From: Streptomyces sp. RKAG293
GTDB lineage: Bacteria > Actinomycetota > Actinomycetes > Streptomycetales > Streptomycetaceae
Length of the DNA: 64,000 nucleotides
NCBI RefSeq assembly: GCF_023701745.1
Contig: NZ_JAJOZB010000001.1
Span: forward strand, 8,231,001 to 8,295,000
Reading direction: 5' to 3'
A program made the translations under genes and the position numbers. Each line of letters opens with the position of its first letter. The stretch's first letter is position 1. The notes beneath the pieces are model-generated. The model made no database searches. It was not told the DNA's origin and saw only the letters and a list, made by a program, of their open reading frames with translations. Positions 16,287-26,197 of this stretch are shown in pieces.

Positions 16287-17552
16287 ATGAACGGATTACG
16301 TGCTCTGACGGCCGCGCTCGCGGCCTGTGCCGCGCTTGTCGCGCTGAACGGTCCACCGGCGGCCGCTGTACCCAAGCCGGCTTCGGCCCCGGCTCCGGCC
16401 CTGGCCCCGGCTCCGGCCCTGGCCCCGGCTTCGATGTCCGCCCCCGGCGTCTCCGCCGCCGGTACCGACTGGTCGGTCGCGATGACCGACTCGACGATGG
16501 CGCGCTTCACTCCCGGCCAGATCGGCGGCTGGTCGTACCCCGTAGGCCTCTACCTCTACGGCCAGTACCTCGTCTACCAGCGCACCCACAACCCGAAGGA
16601 CCTGGCGTACATCAAGAGCTGGGTGGACCGGTTCGTCGACAGCAAGGGCACCATCGGCCAGAGCTTCAACAACCTGGACAGCATGCTCGCCGGCCGGCTG
16701 CTGGTGATCCTGCACCACGAGACCGGCCAGGCGAAGTACAAGACGGCCGCCACCAAGATCCGCAACCGGCTCGCCACGTACCCCAGGACCTCCGACGGCG
16801 GCTTCTGGCACTCCACCTCGGACAGCCGCGCCCACCAGCTCTGGGCCGACGGCACGTTCATGGTCAACCCGTTCCTCGTCGAGTACGGGCGGGAGTTCAA
16901 CGACGCCGCGTACGCCGACGACGAGACGACGAAGCAACTGGTGGTCTACGGAACCCACCTCCAGCAGCCGAACGGCCTGCTCAAGCACGCCTACGACGAG
17001 TCGAAGACCGCGAGCTGGGCGAACCCGTCCACCGGACTGGCCCCGGAGTACTGGTGCCGGGCGGTCGGCTGGTACGGCATGGCGGCCGTCGACGTCCTCG
17101 ACACCATCCCGGCCGACCAGCCGCGGCGGGACCGGCTGCTGACCATCCTGCGCAACCTGGCGGCCGGTATCGAGCACTACCAGGACCCGGCCACCGGACG
17201 CTGGTTCCAGGTCGCCGACAAGGGCACCCACGCGGACGACTGGACCGAGACGTCCTGCTCCAGCATGTTCACCTTCACCCTGTCCCGCGCGGCGGAGCAG
17301 GGCTACATCGACCCGCACTACGCGGCGGTGGCGCAGCGCGGCTACCAGGGTGTGCTGGCCAAGGTCGCGCTCGGCGGCGACGGCCGGACCGACCTCTCCG
17401 ACGTCTCCATCGGGACCAATGTCGGCGATTACTCCTACTACATCGGGCGCACCCGGGCCACGAACGACTTCCACGGCCTCGGCGCCTTCCTGATCATGAA
17501 CGAGCAGCTCCGGAGGACCACCGGCAGCGGCTCGCCGAAGGCCGGGGAGTGA
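16287..17552 (+). CDS. secreted GH105 unsaturated rhamnogalacturonyl hydrolase
   Basis: A 421-residue protein with a signal peptide (about residues 1-30) and a short Ala/Pro repeat (APAPALAPAPALAP) before the catalytic barrel. The barrel follows the GH88/GH105 pattern: WSYPVGLYLYGQY, then HQLWADGTFMVNPF with the catalytic Asp, and PEYWCRAVGWYGMAAVD. Such enzymes remove the unsaturated galacturonic acid left by pectate or rhamnogalacturonan lyases. Most GH105 members are cytoplasmic; this one is exported. ATG at 16287 has GAGGGGATC in front; the gene is read from the promoter at 16192. Confidence 0.88.
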   Translation: MNGLRALTAALAACAALVALNGPPAAAVPKPASAPAPALAPAPALAPASMSAPGVSAAGTDWSVAMTDSTMARFTPGQIGGWSYPVGLYLYGQYLVYQRTHNPKDLAYIKSWVDRFVDSKGTIGQSFNNLDSMLAGRLLVILHHETGQAKYKTAATKIRNRLATYPRTSDGGFWHSTSDSRAHQLWADGTFMVNPFLVEYGREFNDAAYADDETTKQLVVYGTHLQQPNGLLKHAYDESKTASWANPSTGLAPEYWCRAVGWYGMAAVDVLDTIPADQPRRDRLLTILRNLAAGIEHYQDPATGRWFQVADKGTHADDWTETSCSSMFTFTLSRAAEQGYIDPHYAAVAQRGYQGVLAKVALGGDGRTDLSDVSIGTNVGDYSYYIGRTRATNDFHGLGAFLIMNEQLRRTTGSGSPKAGE

Positions 17553-17556
17553 CGTG

Positions 17557-19494
17557 ATGAAGCGCATCGCTGTTCTGGTGGGACTCGCCCTGTTCGTCTT
17601 CCTCGGACTGGCGCAGGCACCCGCCATGGGAAGCCCGGCCGGTTCCGCACCTGGTTCCGCACCCGGTTCCGCACCCGGCGCGGCGGCCCGGGTGGCCGCC
17701 GAGTTCAACGTCCGCGACTACGGCGCGACGGGCAACGGCTCGACGAACGACACCGCCGCCGTCAACAAGGCGATCACCGCCGCCAACGCCGCCGGCGGAG
17801 CCACCGTCCGCTTCCCCTCGGGCAGCTACAAGTCGGCGAACTCGATCCATCTCAAGAGCAATGTGACCCTCCAGCTGGACTCGGGCGCCACGCTCACCGG
17901 TTCCAGCGCCGACACCTACGACGCGGCGGAGTCCAACCCTTACGACGGGTACCAGGACTTCGGGCACAGCCACTTCCACGACGCCATGATCTGGGGCGAC
18001 CGGCTCACCAACATCGGTTTCACCGGATCCGGGACGATCGACGGCGGCGGCAACCTCATCACCGGCAATCCGAAGGCGGGCGAGGCAGACAAGATCGTCT
18101 CGCTGACGCGCTGCAACGGCCTGACCCTCAGCGGGATCACCCTGCGCCGCGGCGGCCACTTCGCCGCACTCATCAACGGCTGCTCCAACGTGACCTCGGA
18201 CCGTCTGACGATCGACACCGCGAGCGACCGGGACGGCTGGAACATCATCAGCACCACCAACGCCGTCATCACCCATGCCGACATCGCCGCCAACGACGAC
18301 GCGCTCGTCTTCAAGAGCGACTACGCGCTCGGCGCGAAGCTCCCCAACGGCCATGTCGTCGTGCAGGACTCACATCTGTCGGCGCGCTGCTGCAACGCCC
18401 TGATGTTCGGCTCCGAGACCTGCGGGGACTTCACCGACTACCGGTTCCAGGCGATCACGATCACCGGCGCCGACAAGTCGGGCCTCGGCATGGTCTCCAT
18501 GGACGGCGCCGACATCTCCGACGTCCACTACCGCGACATCACCATGACCGGTGTGCGCTCACCCATCATGCAGAAGATCGGCACGAGAAAACGCTGCGGC
18601 AACAGCCCAGGTGTCGGTCACATCAGGGACATCACCTACGACGACATCACCGCGACCGGCGCCTCGTCCGCCTTCAGCCCGACCCTGTGGGGCGAGTCCG
18701 GCGGCAACCACATCGACGGCGTGACATTCCGGAACGTCAACATCACCGTCCCGGGCGGCAGCGGCACCACGGCGGTCACCGTCCCGTCCAACAACCCCAC
18801 CGACTACAACCCGAACAGCATCGGCACCCGCCCCGCCTACGGCTGGTACCTGCACAACGCCGACCACATCACCTTCACCGACAGCTCGGTGCGCTTCGCC
18901 GCCAACGACGGCCGGCCCGCCGTCCTGGCGAACACCGGCAGCACGGTGACGTTCGACCACTTCACCGCCCAACGGGGCACCAACAGCCCCTACGACCTCG
19001 GCTTCCAGAGCCTCACCGGGTACTGCGTCACCAACAGCGCCAACACCACCGGCGGGGCGCTGCGCGTCAACGCCACCGGCTCGACCACGGGTTGCGCGCC
19101 GCCGTCCGCCGCGCGGTACGAGGCGGAGGACGGCTCGTACTCCGCGGGCGGCACGGTCGACACCGACCACACCGGCTACAGCGGGACCGGGTTCGTGAAC
19201 TCGGCGAACGCGGACGGCGCCTACGTCCAGTGGACGGTGAACGCGGCGCAGGCGGGCACCGCGGACATCACCCTCGGGTACGCCAACGGCACCACGGCCG
19301 ACCGTCCGATGGACCTCACCGTCAACGGCGCCACGGTTCCGGCCGGCACGTCCTTCGGCGGCACCGGCAGCTGGAACACCTGGCACACCGCCGTCGTCGC
19401 GGTCCCGCTCCGCGCGGGAGCCAACACCATCCGCGCCACCGCGACGACCGCGGCGGGCTGCCCCAACCTCGACTACCTGGACGGTCCGGTATGA
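17557..19494 (+). CDS. secreted GH28 polygalacturonase-like enzyme with C-terminal CBM35/6 module
   Basis: A 645-residue protein. Residues 1-25 form a signal peptide, followed by a 4-residue repeat (GSAP). Residues 50-490 are a right-handed beta-helix: it opens with FNVRDYGATGNGSTND, and carries ANDDALVFKSD and later strands typical of GH28 and related pectinases. Residues about 525-645 are a carbohydrate-binding module (RYEAEDGSYSAGG to NLDYLDG) similar to CBM35/CBM6, which often bind uronic acid or galactan chains. It sits between a GH105 and a GH29-like gene; a role in rhamnogalacturonan breakdown fits. Confidence 0.87.
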   Translation: MKRIAVLVGLALFVFLGLAQAPAMGSPAGSAPGSAPGSAPGAAARVAAEFNVRDYGATGNGSTNDTAAVNKAITAANAAGGATVRFPSGSYKSANSIHLKSNVTLQLDSGATLTGSSADTYDAAESNPYDGYQDFGHSHFHDAMIWGDRLTNIGFTGSGTIDGGGNLITGNPKAGEADKIVSLTRCNGLTLSGITLRRGGHFAALINGCSNVTSDRLTIDTASDRDGWNIISTTNAVITHADIAANDDALVFKSDYALGAKLPNGHVVVQDSHLSARCCNALMFGSETCGDFTDYRFQAITITGADKSGLGMVSMDGADISDVHYRDITMTGVRSPIMQKIGTRKRCGNSPGVGHIRDITYDDITATGASSAFSPTLWGESGGNHIDGVTFRNVNITVPGGSGTTAVTVPSNNPTDYNPNSIGTRPAYGWYLHNADHITFTDSSVRFAANDGRPAVLANTGSTVTFDHFTAQRGTNSPYDLGFQSLTGYCVTNSANTTGGALRVNATGSTTGCAPPSAARYEAEDGSYSAGGTVDTDHTGYSGTGFVNSANADGAYVQWTVNAAQAGTADITLGYANGTTADRPMDLTVNGATVPAGTSFGGTGSWNTWHTAVVAVPLRAGANTIRATATTAAGCPNLDYLDGPV

Positions 19495-21694
19495 ACGCGA
19501 TGCACAGAGACGCGGACCGGAGGACGGACCGGAGGACCTTCGTGCGGCTGCTGGCCGTGGTCGCGCTGATCCTCGGCGCCCTGCTGCTGCCCGGCACCGC
19601 GGCGCGCGCCGATCTGCAGAACCCGCGGCAGGACTTCCTGCGCAGTTCGACCAGTGGGCTGTTCCTGCACTGGGGCGAGCGCACCGCCCCGGCGCACACC
19701 GACTGCGCCCAGTGGGAGTCCGATGTCACCAACGGCGGCTGGACCCCGGCGTACTGGGTGAACGAGGCCCAGAAGCTGCATGCGCAGTACCTGGTGCTCG
19801 CCACGTTCCACAGCCGGCTCGGCTACGCCCGGCCGTGGCCGTCGGCGATCCCGGGCAGCTGCAGTACCCACCGCGACTTCCTCGGCGAGCTGATCACCGC
19901 CGCGAGCGCGAAGGGCCTGAAGGTCATCCTCTACATGTCCGACGACCCGCAGTGGCACTCCGAGGGCGGCCATGAGTGGCTCAACTCGGGCGCGTACTCG
20001 GCGTACAAGGGCAAGACCGTCGACCTCACCACCCGTGACGGCTTCGGAGAGTTCTCCTACGACAACTTCTTCGAGGTCATGAACCGCTATCCCACGCTGG
20101 GCGGTTTCTGGATCGACAACGACAACGCCTACTGGGAGAGCCACGACCTCTACGCCCAGATCTACCAGCAGCGCCCCAACTACACGATCAGCAACAACAA
20201 CGAAGACACGCCCATCATGGACATGATCAGCAACGAGCAGAAGACCGGCATGTCCCCGGCGTACGACTACCCGCAGGCGCTCTACACCGCCGGCCCCCGG
20301 CTGACCGAGGCCGACTTCAAACTGCCCTCCACCGGGGCCTGGTGGTACGACGGCTCCAACCCCGCCGTCGACCGGGCCCTCACCCTCGGCCGGCTGGTCA
20401 CCAACGCCGGATCGTCCGTGAAGGCGCTGATGGCCGAGACCGCGCAGGTCAACGGCAGGTTCCCGTCGAACCAGGAGGCCTTCAACACCTTCGCCAACGG
20501 CTATCTGAACCCGATCTGGGAATCGCTGCACGGCACCGAGGGCGGCGGCTACCTGTACGGCGGCCTGCAGCCCGGAGCCTGGAACGACGGCGCCCGCGGC
20601 GTCACGACCATCAGCACGTCCGACCCCGGCCGGCAGTACATCCACGTGATCACCCCGCCGTCGACGAGCACCCTGCGGCTGCGCGACAACGGGTACCGGA
20701 TCTCCGCCGTCAGCAACCTGCGCACCGGCGCGCCCATCGCCTTCAGCCAGTCCGGCGGCAGTCTCACGCTGACCGGGCTCGGCGGCTGGGACCCGTACGA
20801 CACGGTCTTCAAGGTGACCGCCGACGGCCGCACGGGGATCCAACCGGCCTCCTCATACACGATGAGCGCCAGCGCCTCGGCGAGCGGACACGGCGCTCAG
20901 GCGGCGGCCGACGGCAGTTATCTGACGTACTGGGACAGCAACCAGACGCTGCCCGTCCGGCTCGACTTCGACCTCGGAGCGTCGAAGCCGGTGCGCTACG
21001 TCGGCATCAACCAGCGGGAGGACTCGGTCAGTTACGCCCGCTCCGCCACCGAGCAGTCGGCGCGCATCAAGGGCTACAACGTGTACGTCAGCAGCGACGG
21101 CAGCACGTGGGGAGCCCGGTGAAGTCCGGCACCCTGCCCAGCGCCCGCGGGGTCGCGACCATCGACATCCCGGCCGTCAGCACCCGCCATGTCCGCCTCG
21201 AAGTGACCAGCACCTACGCCGCCTCGACCGACACCGCGCGCTACAAGCGGCTGCGGATCGACGAGACCTGGATCGGGTCCGGGTACGCGACCGCGAGCAC
21301 CGGTCCGCCGCCGGCCCGCTACGAGGCGGAGACCGCCGCCTTCTCCGCGGGCAGCACCGTCGACTCCGATCACACCGGGTACACCGGGACCGGCTTCGTC
21401 AACACCGGCAACGCGTCCGGCGCCTACGTGGAATGGACGGTCGACGCGGCGGCCGCCGGCAACGTACCGCTGGCCGTCCGCTACGCCAACGGCACCACGG
21501 TCAACCGTCCGATGGACATCGCGGTCAACGGCACGACCGTGGTGTCCGCGAGGGCGTTCAACGGCACCGGGGACTGGAACACCTGGGCCGACTCGACGCT
21601 GACGGCGGCGCTGCACGCGGGGACCAACACCGTCCGGGTGACCGCGACCACGGCGACCGGCGCACCCGATCTCGACCATCTGGACGTGGGGTAG
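19491..21694 (+). pseudogene. secreted alpha-L-fucosidase-like (GH29) enzyme with F5/8 and CBM modules, frameshifted
   Basis: The first frame (19491-21122) gives a Tat-like signal (RRTFVRLL), then a GH29-like barrel: SGLFLHWGERTAP, AQYLVLATFHSRLG, and the probable nucleophile Asp209 in GGFWIDNDNA. It then enters an F5/8-type (discoidin) domain and stops after GSTWGAR. The discoidin domain continues one frame over as SPVKSGTLPSARG and is followed by a CBM35/6 module ending LDHLDVG at 21694. One extra G in the run at 21108-21112 rejoins the frames (TWGSPVKSG), giving a product of about 735 residues. The start overlaps the GH28 stop (ATGA). Confidence 0.8.
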
Positions 21695-21738
21695 CGGGGC
21701 GCCCCGGGAGGGCCGTTCGCCGCGATCGGCCAACGGTT

Positions 21739-21918
21739 CTCCCGGCGTCCCTCGCCTCGGCCCGTAAGCTCAACGCCTGGATCAGGACCAAGACCGGCGG
21801 CAACCCCGCCGGCATCGTGACCGGCTACCACCTGAACGGATCGACGTTCGACAGCGGCCACGACATGGCCTTCACCGCACCGTTCGCGGTCGCCGCCCTG
21901 ACCGACCCCGGTTGTCGG
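21739..21918 (+). pseudogene. fragment of a family 8 glycoside hydrolase
   Basis: About 60 codons reading SLASARKLNAWIRTKTGG, then NPAGIVTGYHLNG and SGHDMAFTAPFAVAALTD, which correspond to a short C-terminal stretch of GH8 cellulase/chitosanase-type enzymes. No start, no catalytic residues and no further homologous sequence are present on either side; the fragment is a leftover of a lost gene beside the fucosidase. The family assignment is from memory of the motif and is less sure than the fact that it is a fragment. Confidence 0.5.
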
Positions 21919-21939
21919 TGCCCCGGCCCGCGACAGGAC

Positions 21940-22449
21940 CTACGGTGTGGCCCGCCCGTAGAGCACCAGCGCCCAGATCAGGCAGCCGAGCGCGCCCGTG
22001 GCGGCCACCGCGCGGAGCAGGTTCCAGCGGACCCACCGCGTCTCGAAGCGCTCGCGGACCGCTGCCAGAGCGGAGGCGCCGGCCGATCCCGGGTCGCCGG
22101 CCGCGGCGAGCTCGTCGTTGAGCGGGATGTTCACGGCGAACGTGGAGACCAGCGTCAGCACGTACAGGGCGGCCGCGCCGCCGATCCAGGGCAGCGGACC
22201 GTCCGGGGCGTCCCCGGGCAGGTGCAGCGCCCCGGCCAGGACGGTGAGCACCAGTGAGCCGCCGAAACCGAGGGCGAACCAGCCGTTGAGGATCCGGACG
22301 TTGATCCACCGCATGGCGTCGACGAACGTCCGGTCGCCGGTCCTGCGCAGACCGGGCATGACGGCGCAGGCGAAGCCGTAGTACAGGCCCGCGATCAACC
22401 CGGTGGTGAGCGTGGCGGCCACCAGCGCCACCGTGCGGAACTCGTCCAT
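21940..22449 (-). CDS. DUF1772 (anthrone oxygenase family) membrane protein
   Basis: A 169-residue protein with four hydrophobic helices. GLYYGFACAVMPGL in the first helix, an ALYVLTLVSTFAVNIPLND segment in the third and RWVRWNLLRAVAA near the end match DUF1772, which includes anthrone oxygenases. The gene is divergent from an AraC-type regulator 145 bases away, a pairing that is common in actinobacteria and suggests the regulator controls it. GGGAGG lies before the ATG. Confidence 0.85.
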   Translation of the reverse strand: MDEFRTVALVAATLTTGLIAGLYYGFACAVMPGLRRTGDRTFVDAMRWINVRILNGWFALGFGGSLVLTVLAGALHLPGDAPDGPLPWIGGAAALYVLTLVSTFAVNIPLNDELAAAGDPGSAGASALAAVRERFETRWVRWNLLRAVAATGALGCLIWALVLYGRATP

Positions 22450-22594
22450 CGTCGAACCTCCCTCAGCGGACCGCCGGACCGCCGTGCGGCTGATCGGTCA
22501 TGAGGAAAGTCAAGTCGCAACGGCCGGGACCGGCCATGATTCAGACCCTCAACTCCATACGCGTGCGTCCACCTGGGCGTCTAGGCTGAGAGCC

Positions 22595-23527
22595 ATGGAC
22601 GCACTCGCCGGTCTCCTGGACGGGCCCCGGGCCCGGGGCGCATTCCTGATGCGGTCGATACTCGACCCGCCGTGGTCGCTGCGGATCGAGGACCACGCTC
22701 CGCTGACGCTGCTCTCCCTGGTGCGCGGCGAGGCGTGGGTGCTGCCCGAGCACGGCGCCCCGGTGTGCCTGCGCGCCGGCGATGTCGCCGTCGTCCGCGG
22801 CCCGGACCCGTACACCGTCGCGGACACCCCGGACACACCCCCGCAGATCGTGATCCACCCCGGCCAGCTCTCCACCACCCCGGCGGGCGAAACGCTCTGC
22901 GGGGTCATGGACTTGGGGTTGCGCATGTGGGGCGATCGCCCGGACGGCGCGACGATGATGTTCTCCGGCACCTATGCGATGGACGGCGAGATCAGCCGGC
23001 GGCTGCTGGAAGCCCTGCCCACGCTCCTGGTGCTGTCCGCCGACTCCTGGGACTGCCCGCTCGTCGCCCTGCTGAGCGAGGAGATCGTCAGGGACGAGCC
23101 GGGCCAGGAGGTCTTCCTCGACCGGCTGCTGGACCTGCTGCTGATCGCCATCGTCAGGGCGTGGTTCTCCCGTCCGGAGGCCGAAGCACCCACCTGGTAC
23201 GTGGCGTTGGCCGACCCGGTGGTGGGCCGGGCGCTGCGTCTGCTCCACGACGACCCGGCGCACGCGTGGTCGGTGGCCACGCTCGCGGCGAAGACCGGGG
23301 TGTCGCGCGCGGCGCTCGCCCGGCGGTTCACCGAACTCGTCGGCGAGCCGCCGATGGCGTACCTCACCGGATGGCGGCTGTCGCTCGCCGCCGACCTGCT
23401 GCGGGAGCCCGATGCCACGGTGGGTTCCGTGGCCAGAAAGGTAGGCTACGGAAGCGCGTTCGCCCTGAGCACCGCCTTCAAGCGGGTCCGCGGCATCCGC
23501 CCCCAGGAGCACCGGGCGGGCGGGTGA
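22595..23527 (+). CDS. AraC family transcriptional regulator with cupin sensor domain
   Basis: A 310-residue regulator. Residues 1-190 are a cupin-like sensor of the AraC_binding_2/Cupin_6 type (RGAFLMRSILDPPWSLRI, ...LRAGDVAVVRGPDPY). Residues about 205-310 are two helix-turn-helix motifs (WSVATLAAKTGVSRAALARRF and TVGSVARKVGYGSAFALSTA). It is divergent from the DUF1772 gene and most likely regulates it. The GNAT gene follows within 33 bases. Confidence 0.9.
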   Translation: MDALAGLLDGPRARGAFLMRSILDPPWSLRIEDHAPLTLLSLVRGEAWVLPEHGAPVCLRAGDVAVVRGPDPYTVADTPDTPPQIVIHPGQLSTTPAGETLCGVMDLGLRMWGDRPDGATMMFSGTYAMDGEISRRLLEALPTLLVLSADSWDCPLVALLSEEIVRDEPGQEVFLDRLLDLLLIAIVRAWFSRPEAEAPTWYVALADPVVGRALRLLHDDPAHAWSVATLAAKTGVSRAALARRFTELVGEPPMAYLTGWRLSLAADLLREPDATVGSVARKVGYGSAFALSTAFKRVRGIRPQEHRAGG

Positions 23528-23559
23528 CGGCTCAGGATCCGGGGAGAGGAACCGGCGGG

Positions 23560-24099
23560 ATGCCCGAACGGCGCGACGCGGTCGCCGGGGTGCGGGTGCG
23601 GCTCGAGACCTGGGCGGAGCGGGATCTGGAGCTGCTGCGGCTGACGAACTCCCCGGAGATGACGGAGCACCTGGGCGGTCCCGAGCCCGAGGAGAAGCTG
23701 CTCGTACGCCACCGGCGCTACCTGGACACCGAAGCTGCGGGAACGGGACGGATGTTCAGCGTCGTCCTGCTCCCGGAGGGCGAGACGGTCGGCACCATCG
23801 GGTACTGGGACCGGGTCTGGCAGGGCGAACCGGTGTACGAGACCGGCTGGGGCGTGCTGCCCGAGTACCAGGGCCGGGGGATCGCGGTGGCGGCCGCCAC
23901 GGCGGTCATCGCCGACGCCGCTGCCCGGCGCACGCACGAATCCCTGCACGCGTACCCGTCCGTCGACCATCCCGCCTCGAACGCGATCTGCCGCAAGGCC
24001 GGTTTCACCCTGGTCTCCGTCTGCGACTTCGAGTACCCGCCGGGGAACCCGATCCGGTGCAACGACTGGCGGGTGGACCTCACCGCGGTCGACCGCTGA
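23560..24099 (+). CDS. GNAT family N-acetyltransferase (RimJ/RimL type)
   Basis: A 179-residue acetyltransferase. VRLETWAERDLELLRLTNSPEM at the start and ETGWGVLPEYQGRGIAVAAA, which contains the acetyl-CoA-binding Q-x-x-G-x-(A/G) loop, identify the fold; the late NAICRKAGF is the typical helix 4 segment. Small amine or protein N-terminus substrates are usual for this subgroup. ATG at 23560 follows GGGGAGAGG; an overlapping GTG at 23524 would add 12 residues without family support. Confidence 0.85.
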   Translation: MPERRDAVAGVRVRLETWAERDLELLRLTNSPEMTEHLGGPEPEEKLLVRHRRYLDTEAAGTGRMFSVVLLPEGETVGTIGYWDRVWQGEPVYETGWGVLPEYQGRGIAVAAATAVIADAAARRTHESLHAYPSVDHPASNAICRKAGFTLVSVCDFEYPPGNPIRCNDWRVDLTAVDR

Positions 24100-24668
24100 G
24101 GGCAGGCCGGGACGCTCCCGCGGCAACTCGGCGAGGGAAATCCAGCATGGCGAAATGTCAGCATTTGGCACCATGGCCGCAGGTGGCAGGGTCGGACGTA
24201 CACTGAAGTGGTGTCGGGCAGGTCCCTGCTCCGCCCGGCCACCTGTATGCACCACCTGTATCCAACCGTCTGCGGCCAGACCAGAGAGTGCTGCCGCCCG
24301 GATTTCGGCCGACCCCAGAACGGGTCCTGAGCCGGTCCGGACGCATGCCGCAGTTGTTGCGCAGTGACAGGTAGCGGTCCTCGGCCGATCCGGCCCTTCG
24401 GTCCGCACGCAGATCGCCCCCCTGTGGGGACCGCTCGCCTTCACGCGTACCACCGCCGGTGCCCCGGCTTCCGCGTCGCATGTGCACCGCACTGCGCCGG
24501 AGCGGGTCCGCACCCGGCCGACAGCACGATCCCCGGCAGCCGGGCACCGGACGACCGGTGCCGGGACGCCGGGTCATGGTCATCATCGCGGTATCCGGTT
24601 TGCCCTCACCCCTGCCGACAGGCCGGGCCACCCGCAGCGCACCACCGGCCGCTTCCGAGGGGATAGTT
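24100..24668. other. 569-base region before the MurE-like gene
   Basis: No gene is supported here on either strand. The left part holds a dyad, AAATG-TCAG-CATTT (24153-24166), within a wider imperfect symmetry (TGGC...GCCA), which may be an operator. The rest is GC-rich with no recognisable RNA. It leaves the MurE-like gene with an unusually long upstream region. Confidence 0.4.
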
Positions 24669-26159
24669 GTGAAACTCAGTGCACTGCTCGACGGGCACGA
24701 CCACCACGTACTCCAGGGCGACCTGGCGACGCCGATCACCGCGGGAATGAGCTTCGACGCCCACCGGGTGACGGCCGGCTCGCTGTACATCGCCGTACCG
24801 GGCCACGAGGACGGCGGCCCCGAGCTGATCGGGCGGGCGCTGGAGCTCGGCGCCGTCGCGGTACTGGCCGAGGGCGACGCACCGCACCTCGCGGGCCTGC
24901 CCGCGGCGGTCTGCGTGGTCCGGGTGACCGACATCCGGGCGCTGGCCGCGGTCGTCGCGTCCCGCTACTACGGTGAGCCCGGCCGCGCGATGGACGTCGT
25001 GGCGATCACCGGCACCAACGGCAAGACCTCGGTCTCGTACATGGTCGAGGCGGTCCTGCGGATCGCCGAGGGCGTGAAGGTCGGGGTCATCGGCACCTCG
25101 GGCAGCCGGATCGGCGACGAGTCGATCCCGATGCCGAGGTCGGTGCTGACCACCCCCGAGGCGCCGGACCTGCAGTACCTGCTCGGCCACATGCGCGACC
25201 GCGCGACGCCCAGCGTGGTGCTGGAGGCGACCTCGATGGGCCTGCTGCAGCGCCGGGTCGAGGGCGTGTTCATCGACGTCGGCGTCTTCACCAACCTGAC
25301 CCAGGACCACTTGGACGACCACGGCACGATGGAGCACTACAAGAACGCCAAGATGCGGCTGTTCCAGGGGCTCTGCCGGCGCGCGGTGGTCAACGCCGAC
25401 GACCCGGTCAGCGCCGAGATCATCGCGCTGATGCCGGAGACGGTGACCACGTACGCCCTGGACGCCCCGGCCGACTACCGCGCCACCGACCTGGTCGTGG
25501 ACGCGGCGGGCAGCCGCTTCACGCTGCACCACGCCGGCCGCAAGTACCCGGCCGCCATCCCGGTGCCCGGCCGCTTCTCGGTGGCGAACGCGCTGGCCAC
25601 CGTGGCGGCGTGCCATCTGCTCGGCCATGACCTGCAGGGCCTCGTCAGCGCTCTCGACCGGATGCCGCCCACCCCGGGCCGCTTCGAGCGCTACACCACC
25701 CCGCAGGGCTCCTGCGTGATCGTCGACTACGCGCACTCCCCGGACTCGCTGGAGAAGGTCCTCACCACCATCCGCAGCTTCGCGACCGGCCGGGTCATCA
25801 CCGTCTTCGGCTGCGGCGGCGACCGGGACATCACCAAGCGCGTCGCCATGGGCACCATCGCCGGCGAGCTCTCCGACCTGTGCGTCCTCACCTCGGACAA
25901 CCCGCGCTACGAGGACCCGGAGGGCATCCTCGACCAGATCGCCCCCGGCCTGGTCCACACCGGGATCCCGTTCCAGCGGATCACCGACCGCCGGGACGCG
26001 ATCCGCTACGCGCTGTCCGTCGCCGGTCCCGACGACGTCGTGCTCGTCGCGGGCAAGGGCAGCGAGCCGTTCCAGATCATCGGGGACGAGCTGCTCCCGT
26101 TCAGCGACATGGGCGTGGTCCGCGAGCTGGCGCTGGAGCCGGCCGTCGCGGCCCTGTAG
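24669..26159 (+). CDS. MurE-type Mur ligase (UDP-MurNAc-tripeptide synthetase), likely secondary copy
   Basis: A 496-residue Mur ligase with all three domains: N-terminal UDP-binding domain (DGHDHHVLQGD, DAHRVTAGSLYIAVPG), central ATPase domain with the P-loop GTNGKT (residues 115-120), and C-terminal domain with the DNPR motif at 410-413, which in MurE binds meso- or LL-diaminopimelate. It would add diaminopimelate to UDP-MurNAc-L-Ala-D-Glu in the cytoplasm. The main murE of Streptomyces lies in the division/cell-wall cluster; none of those neighbours is here, so this is a paralogue. GTG start with a GAGGGGAT ribosome site. A diaminopimelate decarboxylase lies 12 kb away. Confidence 0.85.
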   Translation: MKLSALLDGHDHHVLQGDLATPITAGMSFDAHRVTAGSLYIAVPGHEDGGPELIGRALELGAVAVLAEGDAPHLAGLPAAVCVVRVTDIRALAAVVASRYYGEPGRAMDVVAITGTNGKTSVSYMVEAVLRIAEGVKVGVIGTSGSRIGDESIPMPRSVLTTPEAPDLQYLLGHMRDRATPSVVLEATSMGLLQRRVEGVFIDVGVFTNLTQDHLDDHGTMEHYKNAKMRLFQGLCRRAVVNADDPVSAEIIALMPETVTTYALDAPADYRATDLVVDAAGSRFTLHHAGRKYPAAIPVPGRFSVANALATVAACHLLGHDLQGLVSALDRMPPTPGRFERYTTPQGSCVIVDYAHSPDSLEKVLTTIRSFATGRVITVFGCGGDRDITKRVAMGTIAGELSDLCVLTSDNPRYEDPEGILDQIAPGLVHTGIPFQRITDRRDAIRYALSVAGPDDVVLVAGKGSEPFQIIGDELLPFSDMGVVRELALEPAVAAL

Positions 26160-26197
26160 CTCGCCGGTCGTGCCGCGATGCGAGGGGCCGGTTCCGC

